64,000 nucleotides of DNA, taken from contig NC_089731.1 of NCBI RefSeq assembly GCF_035083965.1, positions 4,813,001 to 4,877,000 of the forward strand, given 5' to 3'. The DNA is from Branchiostoma lanceolatum (taxonomy: Eukaryota; Chordata; Leptocardii; Amphioxiformes; Branchiostomatidae). Numbering within the stretch: position 1 is the first letter of the stretch; each line of letters begins with the position of its first letter. Made by a program: the position numbers and the translations under genes. Below the pieces are notes generated by a model, which worked only from the letters and a program-made list of their open reading frames with translations, was not told the origin of the DNA and did no database searches. Positions 54,901-64,000 of this stretch are shown here, one piece after another.

Positions 54901-57619
54901 CCAGAGTTTCAGAGTGATTTTAATTAAAAGAACAGAACAGAACTGATAATGGTTATTGTTAAGATCCCAATGTAAAGGTATGGTGCATTGACTTGAGAAA
55001 GAGGGAGTGGTCACCCATAACTAGCATGATGCAAAAATTTTTGCTTGGTGTTTTGTGTTGAATTAATTTTAATCAAGAATATCATTATATTTATACGATT
55101 CATAGACTATTCCTATCTGTTATCTTGCCATTTCCTGTCTTAAGAACCCACATACCTACTGAGTCATGCTTCGTCTGGTTGGCAAACACGTCTGGCTCTT
55201 GCAGATATCCCGCCACGTACAGATTCGTGTCGTCCCATCGTAACTTGGCGAACGTTTCATACCGTGGAGTGGGGTAGTCTTCTCCTTGAATGTCTTCAAA
55301 ATTGGGTGATGGTAATAAATTCAACATGGAAACAAACATGCAAAATATGGACAAATTGTCTTAGAATAAGATACTCCAGTTACTACAAGCCTTATTTCTG
55401 TGTACGTGAATAAATATATCACAGTTGAATGTTTTTATGACTATCACATTAATATTACGAGGCAAACGTATGACTAAATAAAATATCAATTGTACATTGT
55501 TTGTTCCCAGCAAAAATTACAATTTTTGTACTTAAACCACATTATGGGGTTCTAGATGCTTCCCGGACGGCTTTTCCGCCACTATTAACCGAACTGGGCC
55601 GCTTTTCCGGCATCTGAACTGGACCGCTCTTTCTACCAACCCACCTGCATGCTGAGTCTGTGACTACTCTCACCTCTCAAATAGAAGTACCCCCTGGAAT
55701 AGAAGTACCCCCCGGACAAATTTTCAAAATGTAATATAAGTACCCCCTGGAATAAAAGTACCCCCCGGAAAATTTCAAAAATCGACAGTTGAGGCTAGGT
55801 AAACTGTGTCCATACATGTACAAATGTCACTGTCAGAGGGAAATAAGATTATAAGCAGGTAGGTAACTTATATTTAGTCAATTATGCCATACCTATTAAG
55901 TATATAGATATGGAACAGAATAACTGTCCATAGCTTGTTCAAATCATGATGACCTTCCTCGCCTCTTCGTAAAATATAATAGTAATATTGAAAAATTGGG
56001 CATAGTTCCCCGCTATGACCCCAAACCGGGGGCCACGGTGCTTTCAAATTCAACAAGTGAAAATGTACATGATACATGCTTTTTCTACTTGGAACTTGAA
56101 GCAAGTAATCAAAGAAAATTGTTATATCATTTTATTATGACTGACAATCAGTGACATATAACAAAAATCATCAGAGTACTTTTAAAAGTTAAATGTACCT
56201 GATCATATTTTCTAAAGACATCAACCACAAAAAAACACAAATATGAACACAGTCCTTCCACAGAAGAAATATGTCTATAAACTTTTGCTCCATAGCGTCG
56301 AAAACAAAGTGAGACGCTCGGATTTCGAGTTCCCGCGGTAAATCCAACAATATTGAATAGAGATCGACTGTAAAAGTAGCTCAACGTCACAGACCGCACA
56401 TACTAAGAAGTTACCCATTACGTGTTGACACTAGAAACCCGCGATGAACCGCCAAAATTGGGAAAATCTTACGATTATTTAAAAAGATGAACCCTCTGAA
56501 AATAAATATGGCGCTGTGTGTCTATCGTTGCCCAAAAAATATAATATTTCCATGCGTTTACGGTATCATTTTAAAGATCGGTATCCGCACTACGCAATAT
56601 GCTGCTAGTTTTACTGTCGCCATGCCTGAGAGTGGCGGCCATGTTTCGCGCTGTTGTTTACCGAATCATATCGGACATATTTCTGCCGTTTTAGAGATTT
56701 TGTGGCCTCAAAAAACATATCTCAAGGGAAGTTAAGTTATGATTGTTGTTTTAACGTGTTACATGTCTTCTGCGAACAAATAATTCTTCCGCCGCGCTGC
56801 CGATACTACGGATATAGTGGTCAGGATATTATTATTCCCTGTGTAGAGTAGAGCACACACGTTTTTGATCAGCGTGCTTTGGTTTACGTCCGATCAAAGT
56901 TATTTATATGAAAATTGTATTTTAAAATGTCAATGTCGCGTCTTATTTTCCGGTTTACTTTGTAGCGTCATAGCGATATCGACCGATATGTTACGAGTGC
57001 CGCCAGGATACTTTCACAAGGCCGTCAAAGCGGCGAGAAAATCAACGCCGGTAGGCCGAAAAATAGCGAATTACGAGCAAAAATACCGGGGAAATATGGG
57101 CAAAAAAACCTTAACTTACGATTTTAGAGGGATTCCTGGTTTGCAAAGCCTCAATTTTTAAAAAAATAATAAACGTACCGTCTAGAATAAGAACGTACAG
57201 GGTGGAACTATTGGCGAAAAAAAATAAACGTACCGGTACGTTTATTTGAGAGGTGAGAGTAGTGTGTGTGTTTTCATCTCTACAATTCTTCAACATCAAC
57301 AGCAGTTTTAGGAAATTATAATTACACAATCCTAGAGGGTAAATCAGTGAACAAAACAACCCTTACCTACAAAACTGTCCGTCCATGGCGCATCCTCCCA
57401 CGCCTGTTCATCTAGCCTGCCGTCCACATCGATGCCCCCCTCCCTCTCCAGTAGCTTGTACACCACGTACGTCTTGGGCAGGGGCAGGCCACAAGGAGCT
57501 CGAGGGTCGACTGAAACGCTCGGCTGGATTACAGACAGGATGAACAGCACAGAACATGTATACAGCCACAGATACTGCATTTTAGCTGCCAGTCTGACAC
57601 TCATATGGGACCAAAACAT
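48962..57619 (-). CDS. Secreted CBM9/DOMON-like carbohydrate-binding protein
   Basis: Eleven minus-strand exons (57367-57619, 55156-55293, 52815-52837, 52318-52349, 51950-52007, 51421-51520, 51044-51155, 50665-50707, 50369-50439, 49544-49652, 48962-49162) join in frame to 379 aa. A signal peptide (MQYLWLYTCSVLFILSVI) is followed by a family-9 carbohydrate-binding fold: DGRLDEQAWEDAPWTDSF, TFAKLRWDDTNLYVAGYL, FQDNDFEVFTDPDGNTH, FEINAINTTWDLEL, YWMVELALPF and WRINFSRVEW. The rest has VWSPQHSINMHLPERWG and many N-glycosylation sequons (for example NQT, NTT, NSS). Bacterial CBM9 domains bind xylan or cellulose; the animal ligand is unknown. Exon 3 is 23 nt and its intron begins GCAAGT, a GC-AG intron; exon 4 is 32 nt. 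In-frame ATGs at 57604 and 57580 are alternatives, and 57580 gives the most typical signal peptide. Confidence 0.85.
49905..49970. mobile_element. SINE core fragment
   Basis: GCACCTTAAAGAACCCACCG followed by CACTTATCAAAAAGAGTATG parallels GCACGTTAAAAGAACCCAC and TTATCGATAAGAGTAGGACA of the SINE at 28365. It lies in an intron of the CBM9-like gene. Confidence 0.45.
50040..50325 (-). mobile_element. Full-length tRNA-derived SINE, reverse orientation
   Basis: On the minus strand, an excellent A box TGGCGCAAGCGG and B box GAGTTCGATCCTAG stand at tRNA spacing. They are followed by a body with CATGTTGTAAGGGATTGC and a 3' end AAAAAGCATCATGCTTCACC, TCAATTGAGGATGACTGC and a TTTACCTTTACTTTTACC tail. 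The 3' end recurs alone at 51205-51262. The element lies in an intron of the CBM9-like gene, in the same orientation as that gene. Confidence 0.75.
51205..51262 (-). mobile_element. SINE 3' tail fragment
   Basis: Carries GTAAAGCAGTCATCCTCAAT, TGAGGTGAAGCATGATGC and TTTTTCAAGT, identical over about 48 bp to the 3' end of the SINE at 50040-50325. A 5'-truncated insertion of the same family. Confidence 0.65.
53759..54715 (+). CDS. Intronless NHL-repeat protein (TRIM2/TRIM71-type beta-propeller, no RING)
   Basis: A 318-aa single-exon ORF. After about 45 residues of linker come about six NHL blades: FLYPVGVTVSVEGEIFIADS then NQRIQVF; MQPHDMALDGEGNLWVVG; WERGVTVDTRRNHILITR; MRYPQNITVDGKGNILVTDY; LQYPHGICTDRAGNIIMADS then NGRVELFD; and EPWAVAMATQRQLVVTD. 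NHL propellers bind RNA or protein partners, and in TRIM proteins they follow RING, B-box and coiled coil, all absent here. The whole gene lies in intron 2 of the CBM9-like gene, on the opposite strand. Lack of introns and nesting suggest origin by retroposition or duplication from a TRIM-NHL gene. The upstream 500 bp contains no RING-like ORF. Confidence 0.88.
   Translation: MEKTMFTPRKPFLASAHVPAVVKTDSLYHSEQIQNEKYVRKLRFGEEGIEQGQFLYPVGVTVSVEGEIFIADSGNQRIQVFTLQGTFVRQFPTVLSGRQNMQPHDMALDGEGNLWVVGNSMSANFAVRYNKHGKVLKKIDLQFTVWERGVTVDTRRNHILITRTTGDWYNTRAEVQVFRPDGTLIKTSCRQQGMRYPQNITVDGKGNILVTDYENACVYVYDEDGQFLFQFGGEGSGESQLQYPHGICTDRAGNIIMADSENGRVELFDETGKFLQHIATDMQEPWAVAMATQRQLVVTDVFDVSVSVFQTFGNLSKL
55664..57262. 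mobile_element. 1.6-kb non-autonomous DNA transposon with TIR CTACTCTCACCTCTCAAATA
   Basis: The left end CTACTCTCACCTCTCAAATA is mirrored by TATTTGAGAGGTGAGAGTAG at the right end. Just inside the left end, AGTACCCCCTGGAATA and AGTACCCCCCGGA words alternate twice; the right end has AATAAACGTACCGGTACG-type subterminal repeats. TGTGA and TGTGT flank the ends. No transposase was recognised. The element lies in intron 1 of the CBM9-like gene, and the window's first 63 bp are the end of another copy. Confidence 0.7.
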
Positions 57620-57662
57620 GCACGCAAGGTGCTACCGGAAATTATCAACGATATGACCCCAT

Positions 57663-59070
57663 GACCCGGAAATGTAAATAGGGGTTATTGAAGGTCATGT
57701 ATGTGTTTGGTTGATTGATTAACCCATGGATGTTGATAACGTTACTAATAACATGAGCATGATTAGTATAGAGAAAGAAAAAAAATCTTCAATCGACACG
57801 GTACGGATACAAAGAAATGCCGATATTGTCGATTGAGTTTACTTTTTTTTAAATCTGAGAAGACCGTAGCGGCCACGAATAGTGGCGAACTTCTTTTGAG
57901 AAATAACGTTACATGCCGCTCAAATCCCAGCTCAGCCGAAAAGTTATACATCATTAAAACTGCGTAATAGATCGTAGACCTAAGCATAGTCGTGGTCACT
58001 CCAGATATGTAGGGTGTATTTGCATTGATTAAACGTTTGTATAGTAGCCCTCATCATCATACGAAGTCACTTCAATCATTTATTCATCTTTTATATGGTG
58101 GTCCCTTCAGTTAGTTAAACGTACAAATTAATTGATTTCCAACGGAGCCTTAAATCGAAGTTACGATATATTATCTACCGGAAAATACACGATCCAAGTG
58201 AAGCCACGGCTAATCAAGCAACGAGGTTTGCTTTAATGTAGACGTTACAGTTGGACATATGCGCAGTGGAGTTTGTAGCGCCGACTTAAAATCCTTGAAA
58301 CCCTTTCTTTTCCTTGAAAATTTTGTCCCAATGTGGAGACTTTTGGGGAACAGGAAAGGTGTATCAAAGCTTTCCCATCAAAATTTGTTCAGTTCACCAG
58401 TTTAGTTGGCGAAAGTGAATGTGTGAGTAGTTGGTTCAGGCAAGGAGGTTATACACTAGTACATAAGGCTGAATGTGTATCTAACCTCCTTGGTTCAGGC
58501 CTGCCCTGAGCGGATGCACACGGGAGAAATTAGGTAAGGTTTGTTGACTTCCGGGATCTGTGCTCGTCGTTAAGCTGATTAACAGTCCATTTTATTTGCA
58601 TGGTTATCAAGTATACCCTTATGGCTATGTGGTGGAAAAGAATTTTTGAGATTGAACTTTGGCTAAGTACTTTTACAAGGTCTCGTTTTTTTTTTAATGC
58701 TTCTTTTAACTATGCTCGTCTTCAATGGGGAGCACTGTTAAACATGTGAAACGTCTGCCCTAACTAGAGTTGAAAAATGCATCCCTTTATAATATGAGTA
58801 GGCTTTCACACTTGTCTAGTAGTATACATAAAGGGGTATAAAAGATCAACAGATATCACATAAACGGTAGATGTTTATTATTCCTTTTATGCAGATGCAC
58901 ACCCCAAGAGTATGCCTGTATCTTCAAGCAGAAATGTTATTCTGCCAGAATAGCAGTCGAGCTAGTTTTGAGCGTATAATGATAACCCTGGCCCATTCTG
59001 GTATCTGCAAAAAAACGCGCACCCTCAGAAAACATACAAAACAGCACCAGATATGAAGCACGCTAATGCT
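57663..59070. other. Intergenic DNA with one small inverted repeat
   Basis: At 58431-58500 an 11-bp direct repeat TTGGTTCAGGC flanks arms CAAGGAGGTTATACAC and GTGTATCTAACCTCCTTG, a miniature foldback insertion. Otherwise no gene or RNA was recognised. Confidence 0.5.
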
Positions 59071-59079
59071 TAGGTCACC

Positions 59080-59233
59080 AGTTTCCAAAACGGGCCGGGG
59101 CCCGGTCGGGCAGCTCGCTGGAACGAAAAATATAATATAAAAGACAACGAAAGACACAAAACGTAAGAAAATTACACCTAACTAGAACTGACTTTTTGTT
59201 TTCGCAAACGGCCGGGCCCCGGCTTGGAAATGT
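59080..59233. mobile_element. Short MITE with GC-rich TIR
   Basis: AGTTTCCAAAACGGGCCGGG and CCCGG pair with CCGGGCCCCGGCTTGGAAAT in reverse complement. The AT-rich core (AAAAGACAACGAAAGACACA) resembles that of the 28636 and 32563 elements. About 154 bp. Confidence 0.6.
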
Positions 59234-59444
59234 GACCCTACAATAAAAACAAGCCTGCTTGTAGATGATGTGGCCTTGTGTGCCCTATTTAAAGGCCCAC
59301 TAGGAAAAACTGACCTACTTTTGATGGTCAGAGAACGTGTAACCAAGCTATCGCAACATTTTGACGCCACGTTATTTTCGTCTTTTCCAGTGCTAGATTC
59401 TCGTCTTTGGGGTAGGCCTATATTTTTCCATAGGTACTGTACCG

Positions 59445-59512
59445 GTATATCGATGCTCCGGTATTTTGGACCTGTATCGAAAAGATTTTCGCGGTACCGG
59501 TATACAGGTCAA
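59445..59512. repeat. GGTACCGGTAC-type palindromic repeat, third cluster
   Basis: GTACTGTACCGGTATATCG, CCGGTATTTTGGACCTGTAT and GCGGTACCGGTATACAGG recur in the same order as at 30225-30665. Confidence 0.55.
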
Positions 59513-59769
59513 ACAAGTATGGTTTTCCGTTCTTTGCGGGAGTTTTGAACCTTAATTGTCAGCGTAACTATACTCTCTGTGTTGTCAGCGTAACTATACT
59601 CTCGGTGTATTGAAGAATAATGTTAAGAACGAGAGGATTAGTCGAGAAACCGTTTACTTGTCCAACTGACGGGGTTGCGGTAAAAATGAACTGGGTCAAG
59701 ACTAGATTAGAAGCCTAGTATGTTTTTGATAGCGTTTGTACTGTGACGCAGGTATTAACAACGGTGTGT

Positions 59770-59900
59770 GCTGTTTAGCAGCATAGCTCCAGGACTGCTG
59801 TATAGATGGATTCATATGAAATTTGGTATGCGGTTATGTCTTAACCGGTCACTATTATATTTTGGGCCCCATTTGGCTTTCCTTGGGACTGCAACATCAT
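59770..59900 (+). repeat. Dispersed repeat, 'TTTGGTATG...TTTTGGGCCCC' family, diverged copy
   Basis: GATGGATTCATATGAAATTTGG, TATTTTGGGCCCCATTT and TTGGGACTGCAACA follow the order seen at 3290 and 47185. Confidence 0.45.
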
Positions 59901-59929
59901 CATATAGTATGGTATACATGTAGTCTAGT

Positions 59930-60240
59930 ATACTAGTATAGTATAGCATAGCATAGCATAGCATATCATAGTATAGTATAGCATAGCATAGCATATCATA
60001 GTATCATACGGTATAGCATAGCATAGCATAGCATAGCATAGTGTAGTATAGTATAGCATAGTGTAGTATAGCATAGCATAACATAGCAAATAGCATAGCA
60101 CAGTATAGCATAGCATATAGCATATATAGCATGGCATAGCTTAGCCCAGCCTAGCATAGCATAGCATAGCATAGCATAGTATAGTATAGTATCGTATAGC
60201 ATATCATAGTATAGTATACTATAGAATACTATAGTATAGT
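59930..60240. repeat. TAGCA/TAGTA pentanucleotide array
   Basis: About 300 bp of TAGCA units with TAGTA, TATCA and TAGTG variants, grading outward into TAGTA-only runs. Frames are open only because of the repeat. It ends about 100 bp upstream of the thioesterase ATG. Confidence 0.9.
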
Positions 60241-60340
60241 ATTAGACATACTTTTCAGTGGTTCAAATGTCTAATTTCTATACGACTTAAGGTTGCCCAG
60301 CTGTGAGCTTCTTCTCAAACGTGAGTTAGCGGGAGGCAAG

Positions 60341-61360
60341 ATGTCAGTTGCTCTCACTCCAGCGGTAAAGACGTCCTTTGATACTGACGACCAAACGATC
60401 TCCGCAACTTACAGGCCTCAACCATGGGACTTTGACCACACAGGTAGACTTAACACACACATTTAAAACGCGATTGTATGGTTGCATTTTGTTTCCCTCT
60501 AAAATTAGTAGTAAACATCTTTTTATTCTATTTTGCTTATCATTCTATTTCTTAACAATACATCAACAATCATTATAAGGTTGATATATTTGAATCCATC
60601 TTTAGGTGGTGTCCCAATCTGGAAACTCCTTGACCACATCGCCCCGAAGTGGATGGACACACAGACCCGTTGGTTCTCGCCCCCCAAGGATGGACCGCCG
60701 TTTGCAGACATGTTCTTCTTCCGCTGCATAACCTTTAGATTCTCTCGCTCCTTTCACGCTCAACTGCACCCAGGCTGTGGCTTACCTTATAACGCTAGAA
60801 TCTCAAACATAGGTAAAACATCTCTCGTCCTAAAGCAGAGGGTTCTCGATGAGGCCACTAGCAAAGATGTTCTGGCAGAAGGGTACATGCAGTACGTCTG
60901 TGTCTCTTCTAAATTACGCCGTCCAGAGCCTTGGGCGTCTTGGCTCGCACAGAGATATCCCCAGTGTTGTTCGGCCCCTCGCACAGCCACTGTGGAACCG
61001 TTCGATCCCGCCGTGGCTGAGCCAAAAGATTCGTTCGTCTACACCGTAACGGTAGCCCCAAGTGACACTGACTTGTTCGGACATGTGGGTCACTTTCAGT
61101 TTGTACGATATTGCCTTGATTGCATCTCTTTTGGAAAAGAACGAAGTGCGTATCCGTCTCTTAAAGAACACCTGTCTCGGTATAAGTTGGAAAACATAGA
61201 GGTGCTATTCCAAGGTGAAGCCAGGGCTGGCGATGTGCTAACTGTAATATCTTGGGAAGATCCTGAGCAGTTAGGTACGGTCAGATTCCAGATCAAAAAG
61301 GGAGAAAACAGCGTTACTCAGTGTTCGCTACAGTTCTTCAATGTCTGTAGCAAAATGTAA
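60341..61360 (+). CDS. Double-hotdog thioesterase-like protein
   Basis: Exons 60341-60443 and 60606-61360 join in frame to 285 aa. The C-terminal half (about 176-285) shows a typical hotdog start, VYTVTVAPSDTDLFGHV then HFQFVRYCLDC, where Asp190 and His194 match the DxDxxGHV pattern of 4HBT thioesterases; EVLFQGEARAGDVLTVISW and RFQIKKGENSVTQCSLQF follow. The N-terminal half (about 36-140), with FADMFFFRCITFRFSRSF and LVLKQRVLDEATSKDVLA, looks like a second, degenerate hotdog. Acyl-CoA or acyl-ACP thioester hydrolysis is the likely chemistry; the substrate is unknown. There is no obvious targeting signal. The start ATG at 60341 follows GGCAAG and is the first in frame. Confidence 0.75.
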
Positions 61361-63257
61361 AACACCATCGTGCAGATAGCAACTTTTTGTAAATTTTGTA
61401 GGCGAAATTATAAGACCATGGATATGAACGAAGACTTATCATGTGTATGACCAATAATGTCATATTGAAGTTTTGTTGACCAAAAGGTTTTTTTTGTGAT
61501 TTTGGTGTTCACTAGATTTGTTGGCCAACACAAATGATAGCACGGTACATTCAGCAGTGTATGGAAACTGTGTAAATTTTGAGCAACGTAGGGTGATTCC
61601 TGAAATTCCATGCGGAGTGATAATATTTCCTTGTATCCTTTTGTGCTTTAATTTCATAGATAACATGTATTGATTACTCAACAAGAATTGTTACGTACCA
61701 ATTACGCTGTACCTTATGAGTGATACTGTATTTGATACATGTGACACATGGGCGACAATTTTACCATCACGAGACAATTCAGTAAAACAATGATTAATTT
61801 GGTTCTTCATGAGCAACAGTCACATATAACAGTTATTATATTACATCAAAGCAACGCAATGCTGTCTTGCCTCGTCTCATATCGGTTTCTTACTCATGTT
61901 ACACAATGTTCATATCATGACCAGTTATTCTGAACTCGGTGTTTGCTGACATAATGATTTATGATGCAATAGAACGTAAGACTACTTGTATCCTGTTCGT
62001 TTAACTTGATCAGTTGGCTATGCTTGTGATGCAAAGAATACTTAGTATGATGCAAGGCCATTCTGCGTCTGTTTCATTTTACTTCAATAAGTTAGTTATG
62101 CAACATATTTTGTGATAAAAAAAATGTATGACGCAATATTATTCTATGCCTTTTCGATCTCCTTCAATAAGTTAGTTTACTTGGTTATGCAGCATAATTT
62201 TGCTAGAGGAATGGGCGAAACGCTGAAAGATGAAAATAAGTTGGATCTAACATCTGCTTGGAGATGGGTTCAGCCAAACAATTGCTGGTGACACACAGTC
62301 ACGAGAGGGCACTGTTCATCACTGTCACGGGATGATTACTGATAGGTTAGACCACCAGTCATTGTATTGCATCAAAACAACGCAACTTTCGACACCTGTC
62401 TCATAATACCGGTTTGTCAACTTTTGATCTGTCTGACTCAGATGTCAAAGGGCGACAACAAACAAAACACCACCGCGAACATTCCAAGATCTACAGTAAT
62501 TTTTTGGATTTATCAGTTCATGCTCAGTGACACGGAAGGAGCAACCGAGAGCCAAATAATTAGAAGTTGTTCCGCCATTTTGGTCTACTTGCGTGAGATA
62601 CTGTTTTGTCCTGTTTCTAGGCAGGCGCTGGTTTAGCTGTTCGTGTGTGTGAGGTCGATTCTATCACAGATGTATAAACAAACCTCAGCCGAGCCTCTCT
62701 CGGGGTCAACAGCTTGAACTCAACGCGGTCATGGGTGATTTTAGTATTGATGACGTGTTCTTTGGTTGCATGACATCATTTGGACGAGAAATCACGTGAA
62801 TGACATCACACAGTCACTGATTTTAATCTGTGTAGTGACCTTTATAAGTATTTTCTAAAAGAAACTGTATTTAAATTATTCGCGGTATGAATGGATAGGT
62901 GTTGCCGGATCTATGTGTAGACAAAGACTGAAAGAGGCCTTGGAAAGGATTTTCGAACTTCTACACGTCTGCAGTGTGAATAACTGGAGGGATGTTCAAT
63001 GTTGCATCACTGGCCACTGTTAGATCATTTACCTGATAAACCGGTTAATGACTGCTAACCGACCACGCCCTGTCCGTGTTTATTTAGCCTGCGCACTGAT
63101 AGCTGCGTGTATTTCAGAAGAGACGTCGGTGTGCACACATTACAATTCGTCACTAGTGCTACAATCACAGCTTGAACTTACAATCGTCTCCTATGAGAAA
63201 CATTTCTGTGTTGCATCGTACATAATTCATGAAGAGTTCCACAAAACGTCTTACAGC
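61361..63257. other. Intergenic DNA between thioesterase and TCAF-like genes
   Basis: Both strands were read without finding an exon. A degenerate direct repeat, TTCAATAAGTTAGTTATGCA and TTCAATAAGTTAGTTTACTT, occurs near 62083 and 62163; CATCAAAGCAACGCAA and CATCAAAACAACGCAA near 61847 and 62370 are another. These hint at an old local duplication. Confidence 0.4.
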
Positions 63258-64000
63258 ATGACAACGGCGACGTCTCCAGGTATCGGCTGGAAGGACGAAC
63301 TCCTTAAAGATGTGACGACAGTCCCGAAGGTTGGAGAACCGGGGACCATCCAGGTGACCGGAGACCAGGCGGAGCCCATTCTACTGGACGACCGTGGGAG
63401 GGCCGTCATGGCGGCGGCCACGTACGGGTCGGGAAGAATCGTCGCCTATAGTCACAACGGCTACATTAAACAGTTCCGGGAGGGGAAAAATAAGAAGTTC
63501 GAGACCCTGAATAGTAACATTCGCACCTGGCTGGGGATCAAGGAAGGGGGTGACGTCATCTATGGCGACAGCCTCAACGATGTCGGAGACATCCCCAAGT
63601 CAGGTGTCTTGGTGATCGCAGGAGGGGGAGACAAGCTCAAGAAATTCGTTCCCGACATATTGAAGTTTGTAAAAGAAGGAGGGGGATTTGTGTGCGGGGT
63701 TTGCCCGTGGGGGTGGTTGCAGAAGCGCCCCAAGGCGACGATCGACGGCATGGCAGTGCAGCAGATTCTGAAGGAGGCTGGCATGTCTTTTACTGGAGAA
63801 ACCTGCGAAGTGACGAAAGGATTCAGCACGGTACAGAGCGAAAAGACACCGGAGAAATCGGTCGATGTGAAGCCAGGTACCGTAAAGAAGCAAGCCGCCG
63901 ACACTGCGCACACCACGCCGGACATGTGCGTCGAAAAACGCGTGGAGAAGCCCGTGGAAAAGTGTGCGTCCCCCACTGTCATGGCAACGGCGACGTCTCC
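63258..64000 (+). CDS. TCAF-like protein (TRPM8 channel-associated factor / FAM115 family), 5' part
   Basis: The frame is open from ATG 63258 to the window end (247 codons), truncated by the window edge. GRAVMAAATYGSGRIVAYSH then NGY matches the TCAF N-terminal signature (a VMAAxxYGxGRVVAxxHExY pattern). GVLVIAGGGDKLKKFVPDIL and KFVKEGGGFVCGVCPWGWLQ follow the glutamine-amidotransferase-like fold expected there. In vertebrates TCAF1/2 bind TRPM8 at the plasma membrane, and the family usually has a C-terminal peptidase M60-like domain, here beyond the edge. A Lys/Glu/Pro/Val-rich linker ends with ATGGCAACGGCGACGTCTCC at 63981, an in-frame near-copy of the gene's own first codons, suggesting a second repeat of the N-terminal module or an alternative start. 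Confidence 0.8.
   Translation, partial: MTTATSPGIGWKDELLKDVTTVPKVGEPGTIQVTGDQAEPILLDDRGRAVMAAATYGSGRIVAYSHNGYIKQFREGKNKKFETLNSNIRTWLGIKEGGDVIYGDSLNDVGDIPKSGVLVIAGGGDKLKKFVPDILKFVKEGGGFVCGVCPWGWLQKRPKATIDGMAVQQILKEAGMSFTGETCEVTKGFSTVQSEKTPEKSVDVKPGTVKKQAADTAHTTPDMCVEKRVEKPVEKCASPTVMATATS

Noticed and set aside
56487..57161. Plus-strand ORFs inside the 1.6-kb TIR element as a transposase
   Set aside because: They are short, in different frames, and lack any recognisable catalytic motif; the element is treated as non-autonomous.
59812..60202. Tyr/Cys/Ala/Met/Leu repeat ORFs
   Set aside because: They are translations of the TAGCA pentanucleotide array.

Overview
The window reads as nuclear DNA of a lancelet (Branchiostoma-like cephalochordate). 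Genes are split by short GT-AG introns, translations match animal families (a 5-HT6-type serotonin receptor, an alpha-2,8-sialyltransferase, sepiapterin reductase, TCAF), and intergenic DNA is full of small inverted-repeat elements, tRNA-type SINEs and microsatellites. The species call is an inference from gene content and repeat style; no species-specific marker was tested.

Left third (1-30 kb): the 3' exons of a leucine-rich-repeat protein ending in a CaaX-like box (3587-8554, +) lie among miniature inverted-repeat elements. From 9.4 to 23 kb I find no convincing protein gene. That stretch holds a 21-bp minisatellite, two CA arrays inside a local duplication, a GA array, an approximately 166-bp satellite of about eleven units (17.7-19.5 kb) and several foldback elements. 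A four-exon aminergic GPCR, closest in my reading to 5-HT6, follows (23398-26525, +), then a LINE 3' end and SINEs.

Middle (30-48 kb): a near-perfect 140-bp palindrome, more MITEs, then a seven-exon ST8Sia-type sialyltransferase (35856-40809, +). Its first coding exon is present twice inside a tandem array derived from a MITE. Sepiapterin reductase (SPR, 42117-43826, -) is convergent with it. A 66-codon acidic ORF (-) and a three-exon 131-aa acidic protein of unknown family (45953-47635, +) follow.

Right third (48-64 kb): an eleven-exon secreted CBM9/DOMON-like protein (48962-57619, -) with 23-nt and 32-nt microexons. Its large second intron contains, on the opposite strand, an intronless NHL-repeat protein (53759-54715, +). 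Its first intron contains a 1.6-kb terminal-inverted-repeat element whose end also appears at the extreme left edge of the window. A TAGCA-type pentanucleotide array precedes a two-exon double-hotdog thioesterase (60341-61360, +). The window ends inside a TCAF-like gene (63258 onward, +). The genes do not form a pathway or operon. All exon joins are read by eye from splice signals, frame continuity and family resemblance.
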